Below are positions 56,058-64,000 of a stretch of DNA of 64,000 nt, one piece after another (position 1 is the first letter of the stretch; every line of letters begins with the position of its first letter). The stretch spans positions 434,001 to 498,000 of the forward strand of contig QPMI01000496.1 of assembly GCA_004431415.1 (NCBI GenBank), given 5' to 3'. The notes beneath the pieces are model-generated. The model worked only from the letters and a program-made list of their open reading frames with translations, made no database searches and was not told where the DNA came from. Position numbers and translations under genes: made by a program. The stretch is from Cyanophora paradoxa (lineage: Eukaryota > Glaucocystophyceae > Cyanophorales > Cyanophoraceae).

Positions 56058-56862
56058 GCGGGGAGGCGCATACGCTTTTCTCGAAGCCGCCGATCGGTCC
56101 GAAGGTGAGCGAGCGGAGGCGTGGGAGGGCGGCCAGGGAGGCCAAACCCGCGCCGCCGCCGGCGATGCCCACTTCGCTGCGCATGCGGTGGAAACGGCCG
56201 TCGCTCACCTCTGCGCCCTCGTGAGCAGCCGCGCGCCGTCCGGCGGCGGCGCGAGTATATATCCGCACCGAGCTCCTCGATGCCGGCGGCGCCAGGGGCC
56301 TGCGCGAGGCCCGCGAGGTCCACCTGCGCGGAGGCCTAGGTCAAGCGCGGAACGGGCGGCGACTCGCGCGAAGGCGACCCGCCTGCACGCCGGGCACGGT
56401 GGACGGCGGCGGCACGATGGCGGCGGTGAAGCAGCCGACGAGGGAGAGCGTGCGGAGGCCGTCGAGCGCCGGGAGCGCGTCCGACCAGCGCTCGATGCGC
56501 GCGCCGCCCACCCACACGCGTGAGAGGCCCCGGTAGCTGCGTAGAATGCTCCCCAAGGCGCCGCCGCAGTCTCGTATCGACCAGTCAGGCGCGCGAAACG
56601 CCGGCGGGTTCGAATTCCTCTCACGGGCGGTGGGCGCCAGTCTCTTCAACGTGCGCAGATCTACACGAAGAGCCTTCAGTGTGGTGCTGTCTGCACGAAG
56701 AGCGAGGGCGTCGAGGACGTCGGCACTGCAGAACTCGACCTCCAGGTCAGCGGCCTCCGCGACACGAGGCGACTCCATCTCCGCGGGGCTCGGGCGCTGC
56801 AGCTTGACCGCAGCCACAGAACCGTCGGCTTGACCTCGCGCGCGCTTGGAATTCATGCGCAT
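53700..56862 (-). CDS. Leucine-rich-repeat-like protein, multi-exon
   Basis: The likely start is MRMNSKRARG at 56862 (or the Met at 56856). Successive exons give LRR-type strands: TLKALRVDLRTL, GLRTLSLVGC, LPRLRSLTFGPIGGF, FPALETLRLRGLG, GLPRLLSLRLRNLGRYIG, TLQTLVVDWFG, NLRSLMLRLHKAV, VLELVGAGC, NAKLRELEVDGLRV, LLALELQLAAG, RLQILEIDGAA and SLKALTLRNLPW. The C-terminus is very acidic (EEDDDAEGDEWE) and stops at TAA 53700-53702. No F-box, kinase or nucleotide-binding domain is visible. The introns include a 21-G run (plus strand 54651-54671). Exon borders are approximate. Similar solo LRR proteins are common in algae; partners are unknown. Confidence 0.75.
54640..54671. repeat. Poly-G tract (21 G) in an LRR-gene intron
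   Basis: On the coding strand this is a C run upstream of a 3' splice site. Its length in the assembly is likely approximate. Confidence 0.7.
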
Positions 56863-56902
56863 GCTCGCTGGGTGCGATGAAGGACTCCCCCCACGTTCCC
56901 CT

Positions 56903-56934
56903 CCCCCCCCCCCCCCCCCCCCCCCGGGGGGGGG
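56903..56934. repeat. C23-G9 tract upstream of the LRR gene
   Basis: A run of 23 C followed at once by 9 G, about 40 bp before the LRR start codon, so it could fold as a G-C hairpin. The exact run lengths are doubtful in any assembly. Confidence 0.7.
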
Positions 56935-57059
56935 CGCCGGGCAGCGCAGCGGCGCATTAATATTGTGCAATCAGTGACTGCGGCATGATCGGCGACAGCG
57001 CTCGCCTGGCGCCAAGTGCCGACACCCATCAGAAGAAGAAGGCCGAGGGTTGACAAGAT

Positions 57060-57590
57060 CCGAAGCTGACTTGTAATTTCTCTCGCCAGCCTGGCAGGTC
57101 GACTTCACGAAATCTCAGAGTCTTTCCAGGATGGGGCCCTCCGCCCGCCCGCGGGCCCCCAGGCCGCCACCACGCGTACGACCAAGCCGTGAGCGCTTCT
57201 AATTTCGATTTTGAGATTTCGATTTCGATTTCGACGCCGTGCTCATGATAAATTTAAATTTCGATTTCTGACGCTTCCTTTCGCTTTTTGAATTCGAAGC
57301 TGAGACTACAACGACATCGATCGCGGCTGCAGCTGCGTGTTCGGTCGCTCCCACATTTAGCACTAAAATGTGACATTTTTTACATAAGCGCGCGCTGTCG
57401 CAGTACTAGCTATAGTGCGCACGCATCAATGAACATGTATAGCCTTCACAGCTGCAGTGTGCAGTTCATTTACAGGCGCGTGAAATCGCACGTGCACGAC
57501 CTCGAATAAAAGCACAAAACTCGAATGTAAAGCGGACGTGGGAGCCTCGGAGAGGGGTGCCGGCGCAGTAGCAGGACAGGGGCGCGGCGC
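57060..57590 (+). pseudogene. Duplicated 3' end of the four-TM gene
   Basis: It matches the last intron end, the last exon (GTCGACTTCACGAAATCT, with a small insertion before ctttccagg) and about 370 bp of 3' flank of 51802-53099, at roughly 80% by eye with indels. It includes the AATAAA region (about 57505). The upstream exons are absent, so this is a dead fragment lying beyond the LRR gene. Confidence 0.8.
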
Positions 57591-57851
57591 CCCGCGGGGG
57601 ACGGGGGGTCGGCCGTGGGGGTCGGCCTTGAAGCCACGAGCGACGAGCGGAAGAGAGAGGGGGGCGCGGGGCGGTAGGGGAAGGTGGGGGAGGGGGGGGG
57701 GGGGGGGGGCGGGGCGGAGGTGAGCTCGGTGGAGGTGGAGGGGGACCCCGGGGCAGGGCGACACGGTCCGGCCGAGCCGCTGGAAACAGCGGCGCGCGGG
57801 GAGGGGGGAGGAGGGGGTGGCCCCGCGCAGCGGGCGGGGCCCGGGCCAGGC

Positions 57852-59911
57852 CTAGGGGGGCGGGGCGAGGCCGAGCTCGCGCCGGTAGCGCCCCAGCATG
57901 CTCTCGTTCCCGAGACTCCTGCCCGCCCCCGTCAGACCGGGCGGTGAGGATAGGGGCGGGGGGGCGGGGGAGGGGCGGGGCAGAAGGAGGAGGGGGTAGG
58001 GGTAGGCATGGGGTGGGTGGGGGTTGGGGGGTGAGGTGGGCGAGGGGGAGGGGGGCCTGGGGGGGGGGGCGAAGGGGAGGGTAGGGACAGGGTGGGGAGG
58101 GGCGGCGAGCAAAGAAGAGCAGTGGGGCCGGGAGGGACAGAGGGGCCTTAAGCGGGGGGTACCGCGGGCGCGGGCGAGAGAAAACGGGCCTCCCGTGTGG
58201 ACGTACAGGACGGCCGCCTCCCCCCCCGCGCTCAGGTCCTCGTATCCCCCCAGGAGTCCGAGGAGGGCCTGCGGGAAAGCGGGGTGGCTACGGCGTGAGG
58301 GAAGACGGGGGAGGGGGGGGGGGAAGAGTTTGAAGGGGGTAGAGCAGACTTTGGGGGCGTACAGGAGGTCGAAGAGGATCCCCGCGTCACGCGCCTCGGC
58401 GAAAATCTTTTATCGTGGTTCGGGGGGAACGAGTTGGGGGGGGGGGAGGACAGGGGTACGCCGCACTTCGAGAAGCTCGGGGTACGGCTTGCCGAACGCG
58501 TAGGCGCCGCCCCCCTCCCGGAAGACCTCCAGGACCTGCCCGGGGTACGAGATATGTGAGCGGCCGGCGGAGCGACGAGGAGGGGGGTACGGCGCGCGCG
58601 AACCTCGGGGAGTTTTCCCCCCCCGTCGCCGACGAGGGCCCGCCACTGGCTGCGCAGGTACCCCTCGTCCCCCACGCAGGGCACCGCCACGACCCGAACC
58701 CGCGGGCCCGAGTTCCGCGCGACGTACAGCGCCTGCGGGACGCGGGTTCGAATCCGGGCGGGGCCGGAAACGAAACGAAAGGAGCCGGACCGTCGAGCCA
58801 GTACCCGCGGGGCAGACGACCGAGAGGGATTCGAACCCCATCTCCCGCCTCCACTGCGCGCACGAAGATTAGCGCCGGATCAGATCCGATCAGACCAGAT
58901 GAGATCTGAGCCGCCTGCTCGATCTCGCCGGCCAGGTCCGCGAGGCCGGCCTCGGCCCCCGGGAAGGCCCCGCCCCGCTTCAGGAAGAGGGCATCCTCGC
59001 CGCAGGCCGCCCGCGCCTCCGCTGCAGCCGCCTCCAGCTGCCCCGGCGCGTGCTCCCGGATCTAAGGGGCAGGGAAGGAAGAGTTGGGAGCGGCCGGCGG
59101 CGAAGCGGGGCGGGGTGGGGCCGGAGGGGGGTACCTGCATGCCGAGCTCGAGGGCGCCCGCGAGGTTTCCTATGGGGTTGGACTTGAGCCACTTGGGGAG
59201 CGTCTGCGGGCGGGGAGGGCGGGTCGCGCGGGGCCGGCGCGCCGATCGAATCCGCGGATCGAATTTGCGCGCCTGCGTGTGGTACGTGAAGGGTACGCCG
59301 CAGTCGTGCGCGAGGGCGGCGATGGCGAGCATCGCGTTGCTCTGGTTCCCGCCTGCCGCGCGCGTGAGCCGCGGGGACGCATGCGCATCGGGGACGGGCG
59401 GGACGTGCGCACCGAACGAGACGATGGGGCGCCGCACGCTGGACTGGATCGTCGACTGCAGCTTCCTGCGGTGCTGTTAACCTGACGGAAACCGTGGCCC
59501 GCGCTTCGTAGACCGCATGCGCACCGCAGCTTGTTCCCTGCGTGTGGGAGTCAGCTGCGCGGGCGGGCGGGAAAGCGATGCATACGCGACCCACCCGGAT
59601 ACTTCTGGCTCAGAAGGTCGTCCCGCTTCACGTACAGCTTCCTGCCCCGGAGCGTGATGCCGTGCACTGCGCCCGCGGCGCCTCAGCCGCGCGGGCGGGT
59701 CGTCACCGCGCTCGCTTGCAGCACCCGGTGAGGCGATGTGCGTGTAGTCGGCGGGCGCGGTCCCGGCCGAGGCGCTCTGCTGGGAGTATGCTCGTCGAAG
59801 CGCGCAGCGGGCGCGCCTGGCGTGTCCGAAGATCATGATGTCCCCCCAAAAGGCCGACGCGCACCCGCGGAGGCCCCGGAGGCCCGCCGGGGCCCAATGC
59901 GCAAAGAACAT
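57852..59911 (-). CDS. PLP-dependent D-cysteine desulfhydrase/ACC deaminase-family enzyme
   Basis: The N-terminus (Met at 59911 or MIFGHARRARC at 59836) is Arg-rich and Ser-rich without acids, like a mitochondrial transit peptide. Then come DYTHIASP-VHGITLRGRKLYVKRDDLL, YPG-NKLR-KLQ (PLP lysine), IVSFG-GNQSNAMLAIAALAHD, TLPKWLKSNPIGNLAGALELGM, EDALFLKRGGAFPGAEAGLADLAGEIE, CPAGTGST (phosphate-binding loop), VVAVPCVGDEGYL, AGILFDLLYAPK, VLYVHTGG and LGNESMLGRYRREL, stopping at TAG 57852-57854. These motifs in this order define the fold-type II family. Substrate (D-cysteine or ACC) cannot be read from sequence. One intron after YHTQ is GC-AG. It is divergent from the PHD gene. Confidence 0.87.
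59525..59537 (-). other. 13-nt microexon with the PLP-binding lysine
   Basis: ggaacaagctgcg lies between acceptor cacacgcag and donor gtgcgc. Joined to the phase-1 exon before it and the phase-2 exon after it, it completes GNKLRKL, the family's PLP-lysine motif. Skipping it would remove the catalytic residue and shift the frame. Confidence 0.82.
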
Positions 59912-60179
59912 TGCGGGGTACAGGCATCCGGCCGAGGTTGGCGACTCGAGCGCGCGTTCACCTAGTGCCTTCAGCGCGCGTATCGCTCTTCTCGGAGCGG
60001 ATCAGCGCATTCGTAGCTTTTCGGCCCGCCGTCTCCGGCTGGACCGAGACGACCCGCACGCGAACGCTCAGGCCGCCAGCCGCGGCCCGGCGGGTGCTCC
60101 CTTTTCGCGTCAGAGAGCACGATCTGTATTAGAAATCCCGTAGCGTCGCTCGGCGAGCGCAGCTCGGGCGAACAGGAAG
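59912..60179. promoter_or_regulatory. Bidirectional promoter region
   Basis: About 270 bp between the divergent starts of the PLP-enzyme gene (-) and the extended-PHD gene (+). No TATA box is seen. Positional inference. Confidence 0.45.
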
Positions 60180-62405
60180 ATGGCTGAACCTCGGAAGTGC
60201 TTCTTCTGCTCGGAGAACGGTTCCACAGCTAACCCCATGAAAGGTGCGCATTTTTAGGGCCACGGGAGCCGAGCGACCTTGCAGAAGTGGGCGCTCCTCG
60301 CGGCCGGCCCCGGCTACCGCGCCGGCGATGGCGCCGTACCGCGCCTCTTGCCTCGTGTCTGTGCGCCTCCCGATGCAGCCACTTACTTGCCGTCTCCAAC
60401 CGCGCAGATTACACTGCTCCCGAGGGACTCGAGAAGAAGGGGGCCAACCTGCCGCCCAAGACGGTCTTCATCCACGACGAGTGCCGCCTCTGGCTGCCCG
60501 ACCCGGACCTCGTGTCCGCGGTCCACCGCGCGTGGAAGGCGAGCTTGAAGTGCGCTGCGTGCAAGAAGGGGCGCGCGATGCACGGCTGCATGCAGAAGCG
60601 CTGCCAGAAGAGCTTCCACTTCCGCTGCTGCCCGTGCGCCTCCCGTCGCGCGCGCGCGCAGGCCGTGTCTTTTTCCGACGCACGCGCACGCGCAGGGGAA
60701 AAGACGAAAGATCGGGTTCGCGGCTCACGTTCTGCAAGGCGCATAACACGGACGAGTGCAAGTTCGACGTCTACCGGCAGAACTACTTTCACGAGAGCCC
60801 CGAGAACAGGGAGCGCATCGTCCGCATCCTCGAGGTCAGCTCCTATCTCTCTTGCATGCGCCGCGCCGCGCCTCGGCGGCGCCTGACGCCCCGGGGTACA
60901 GGAGGACGACCCGGGGGACCCGATCGTGCTCCGGCACAGGGGGATCGTCGGCGGCCCGTCGGCGTCGGCGTCGGCCGCGCCGCGTTCCTCCCCGCCGCCC
61001 GGCCGCACCAAGGCAAAGGAGAAGGGGCCGGCGGTCCCCGCCGCCTCCTCCTCCTCCGCGCGGGACGCCGCCTCGTCGGCCCGCGCTGCGAAGCGCCCAC
61101 GGGAGGAGCCCCTCAAGCAGAAGAAGCGGCCCCGCCGGGTCTCGATGCGGTCCTCTCTGGTGACGGAGACGGCGCCCGCGCAGCCGCCGCCGCAGCCGGC
61201 GCAGCGGGGCGACGAGGGGGAGGAGGGGGAGGAAGACGACGGGGGGTACGACGCGGGGTTCGACGGGGAGGGGTACGCCGAGGACGGGCAGGAGCCGTAC
61301 CCGGGCCCCGCCTCGCCGCCGGCTCCGCCGGCGCCTGCGCCCGCGGCGATCCCGCACCGGCACGGCCCCCCCTCCACCTCCTCTTCGACCGTACCCCCGC
61401 CGCCCGCTCCCCAGGGGCCCAGCGCCTCCTCCTCCTTCGAGCAGGCCAATTCTTCTACAAGACTCCCGTCGCCCACTCCGCAGAGGGTGCGCCTGCACCC
61501 CGAACCCCCGCGCCCCGCCCCGGTCTGCGCCGCCCCGCCTGACGGCGCCCTGCTGCCCGCAGGCCTCCCTCGCCCCGGCCGACCCGGGCCCGAGCCGGCG
61601 CGCCCCCGCCACCCCCTCGGCATCCTCCACCGCGGCCCTCCTTGCCGTCTCCCCGGGGGTTCCCACCCCGCAGCGCGCCCCGGCCCCGCCCGCCGTCTTC
61701 GTAGCCGTCCCCGCCCGCGCCTCCGCCCCCCCCGGCGCCCTGGTGGAGTCGTACCCCGGCGAGGGCGCCTTCCGGGCGGAGATCGCGGGGTACCGCAACA
61801 TTCTGGGGCCCGTCGGGGCCGAGATGCTTCGGGCTGCTTCCCTCGCGGCCGCCGCGGGGCGCGCGGAGCACGCGAGGGCCCAAAAGGAGAGCGCCGAGCT
61901 CGCGAAGGTCCCTACCCCCCTCTTACGCCGCTGTACCCCCGTGCTGAGCGGGGGGCGGGGCGAGCAGAAGGTGCACCACATCGAGGAGTTCCTGAAGGAG
62001 GCCCTCGGGGGGGATCCGGGGGCGGCGGGGGAGGCGGCGAGGCTGGGGGCCACCCTCAAGAAGCAGCAGGAGGAGTCGCGGCGGGCGGCCGAGGCCACCG
62101 GCAGGGCCGCCGCCCTCGTGCGTCGTACCCCCCCCCCTCTCTCTTCGAGCGCGCGAGTGACTGGCGATCAGGACAAGAAAGCGTCCCGAGCCGAGGCGAG
62201 GGCGCGGGCCCTTGTGGCCGCTCTGGGGCCCGGAGCCCCGCAGCCGGGCGCCGGGCCCAGCGGCGCCCCCGCAGAGAGCGCCGCAGCAGCAGGCGCTTCG
62301 GACGTGCTGAAGCTTCTGAAGGCGCACGAAGACCTGGAGCGGGCGTTCTCGGCCCTGGCGACGCTGTACAAGATTGACGTGCCCCGCCTGGGCCCCCCGC
62401 AGTAG
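60180..62405 (+). CDS. Extended PHD (ePHD) zinc-finger protein
   Basis: Exon 1 (60180-60243) encodes MAEPRKCFFCSENGSTANPMK. Exon 2 begins after cgcag near 60409 and gives VFIHDECRLWLPD, LKCAACKKGRAMHGC and CQKSFHFRCC. Exon 3 gives LTFCKAHNTDEC...NRERIVRILE. Together these form the Cys/His ladder of an extended PHD finger, as in PHF6, BRPF and JADE proteins, which bind nucleosomes or DNA. Exon 4 is a disordered Pro/Ser/Glu region with a basic nuclear-localisation-like KQKKRPRR. The last exons are helical (HHIEEFLKEAL; DVLKLLKAHEDLERAF). It stops at TAG 62403-62405. No methyltransferase or bromodomain is visible. A chromatin role is inferred. Confidence 0.82.
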
Positions 62406-62465
62406 ATTGAGCAATTCGAAGCATAGCTGATTCCAATAATTACACGAGGGACGTTCGAATTCGAG

Positions 62466-64000
62466 CTACGTGCGCCCCAGGGCCCGCGGGGGCCCGGCGA
62501 CGGTTGGCGGCGCTGCGGGGAAAGCGGCGGCGGCGGCGATGGCCCGGGGCACGGAGCTGGGCCTCTTGGCCCTGGGGCTCGGGGTACTGAAGGACGCGGA
62601 GCCGGAGAGGGCGGAGACGGCCGCCGTGGGCGCCGGCGCCGGCGCCGGCGCGAGGGCGGCCGAATTCGAAGCCACAGCGGCCGCCCTCGCCGCGAGCGCC
62701 GCGGCCGCCTCTGCCAGGGACCGCGCTCCGTAGCGGCCCCGCTCCGTTCCAGCGGGGGGCGCCGGGGCCGGGGCCGGGGCCGCCCGCGCCTCCTTCGCGC
62801 CCTCCTTCTCCGCCTTCTCCGCCCCAGGATCGCAGGTGGCCGCTGCTTGGGGCGCATCCTGCGCAGAAAGAAGCGCCTCAGGGGTGGGAAGGGGGGTGGA
62901 GGAGGAGGAGCTGCGGCGAAAGGAAGCGTACCCCCTTCTGCAGCTTGACGGCCTTCAGCAGGCCGGCCAGGACCTTGGCCCGCTCCGCGGACTCCGATCC
63001 CAGCAGCTTCTGCGGGAGAGACGTGAGAAAGGAGTACGCGAAAACTCAAGCCGGGCGGGGGGGGGGGGGTACGCGAACCTTGGAGGCAAGGATCTTGAGG
63101 ACGCGCGTCGTCTCCCGCTCGCCCTCCAGCGCCGCAGCCAGCCCCTCCACCGCCTCCTGTACCCCCCTCGAACGTCAAACCGCGTACCCCTGCTGAGCAA
63201 TGCAAGGGCGAACGGTGAGGGCCGTGTGTCTTGCCGAAGACTCGGCGCGCAGTGCGGAAAGAGAGGCCTGCAGCGGAAGGGGAGCGAGTGAGATTTGGGG
63301 GGTACGAGAGGCAAGGGGGGGAATCAAAAAAGGAGGGGGTACCTGAAGGGTGTCAACGCGGTCGTGGGCCATCGCTGTACCCCGCGCGTTCTCCCGGAGT
63401 TCGCGGATCCCCCGCTGCGCCTCGCTCTGGGAAAGGGGCACGCGTGTGAGTGAGGGGGGGCGGAAGAGGGACGGCGGTCGAGAGAGGGGCGCGCGGACCG
63501 CCAAAGACGCGGCCCTTGCCACGCCCGCGTCAAGCTCTTCCCTGTACCCCGCCACGGCCTCCCGCAGCCGGTCGCAGCGGCCCGACAGGCCCTCGATCTG
63601 TGGAGAGGAGGGCCGTGCTCAGCGAGGCGCTCGGGAACGCCCCCCCTCCCCTCGCCGCCGCACCAGGGCTTCGAGCCTTCGCACTTCCGAATCCACCACC
63701 CCCTCCCTCGACTCGAGCTCCGCCCGCGCCGCCCGCCGCGCCGCGTCGCGCGCCCACCCCTCCGCGTACTCCTGCGATGGAAGGGACGTTCGACCGGGTA
63801 CAGCGATTCGCGAGGGAGGGGGGTACGCGAACCTTGAGGGCGTCGCAGTGCTCGCGGACCTGCCGCTCCAGCACGGCGCACGCCTCTTTCAGCGCCTCCT
63901 CGTGCGCCTCTGCCGCGCCGGCGTCAGCGTCCGGTTCGAGAACGGCGTACCCCAGGCAGCGCGGGGACAGCGTACCCCTCTCCCGCGCGGACTGCGCGAG
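62466..64000 (-). CDS. Coiled-coil protein, 5' end beyond window
   Basis: Minus-strand exons of 60-120 bases encode charged helices: EEALKEACAVLERQVREHCDALK, RDAARRAARAELESREGVVDSEVRRLEAL, IEGLSGRCDRLREAVAGYREELD, SEAQRGIRELRENARG, EAVEGLAAALEGERETTRVLKILASK and LLGSESAERAKVLAGLLKAVKLQ. A low-complexity Ala/Pro/Ser tail follows, ending RALGRT at the stop at 62466. The introns carry gtacccc words and G/C runs. Heptad-like patterns point to a long coiled coil, such as a cytoskeletal or centrosomal protein; no named family is recognised. It lies tail-to-tail with the PHD gene, 60 bp apart. Confidence 0.65.

Noticed and set aside
58735-58860. Two tRNA T-arm-like words (ggttcgaatcc) on opposite strands
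   Set aside because: One lies in the exon encoding MGFESLSVVCPAG and the other in an intron. No matching A box, acceptor stem or anticodon arm can be drawn at the right distance.
1-64000. CRISPR arrays, rRNA genes, bacterial operons
   Set aside because: The repeats here are satellites or terminal repeats without spacer structure, no rRNA-like sequence was seen, and the genes are intron-rich eukaryotic genes.

Overview
The window is nuclear DNA of a GC-rich, intron-rich eukaryote. Coding frames are broken by short introns, mostly GTGCGC...CGCAG plus several frame-checked GC-AG introns. The gene set (ADCY10-type adenylyl cyclase, nephrocystin-3-like NACHT-TPR protein, extended PHD protein, PLP desulfhydrase-like enzyme with a transit-like N-terminus) suits a flagellated unicellular alga such as a haptophyte or pelagophyte. 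That assignment is inference; no rRNA or organelle sequence is present to fix it.

Region by region. 1-3.3 kb: 3' part of a two-pass membrane protein. 3.3-5.8 kb: non-coding. 5.77-13.63 kb and 25.46-26.09 kb: one soluble-adenylyl-cyclase-like gene (two cyclase domains, AAA/NACHT-type ATPase, TPR-like tail) split in an exon by an 11.8-kb AT-rich Polinton/Maverick-type element (13630-25452). The element has 241-bp terminal inverted repeats, identical by eye, and a 6-bp target duplication (cacgag). It carries a packaging ATPase, a double-jelly-roll-type capsid protein, a penton-like protein, a protein-primed-type family B DNA polymerase, an RVE integrase and several small genes. 27.06-29.08 kb: minus-strand C2H2 finger/DUF6570 (Helitron-type) gene. 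31.08-36.95 kb: minus-strand DUF4062-NACHT-TPR gene with an N-terminal acylation motif, an exon-per-TPR array and a 129-bp duplication spanning two introns. 37.3 kb: 249-bp MITE-like element.

39.5-51.4 kb is a gene-free repeat block: a 160-bp satellite with higher-order structure, a T/A-rich palindrome, a 139-bp satellite and a TRIM-like unit with 0.55-kb direct repeats holding small hairpins. 51.8-53.1 kb: four-TM protein. 53.7-56.9 kb: minus-strand leucine-rich protein. 57.06-57.6 kb: duplicated 3' end of the four-TM gene. 57.85-59.9 kb: minus-strand D-cysteine desulfhydrase/ACC-deaminase-family enzyme, whose PLP lysine lies in a 13-nt microexon. It is divergent from an extended-PHD protein gene (60.18-62.41 kb). 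62.47-64 kb: partial minus-strand coiled-coil gene.

The host genes are not an operon. The cyclase and the nephrocystin-3-like protein are both of types linked to cilia in other eukaryotes, but nothing here shows a shared function. The Polinton is a self-contained capsid-plus-replication module. Three of its genes show single frameshifts; paired repeats elsewhere differ almost only in G/C homopolymer length, so some breaks may be assembly errors.
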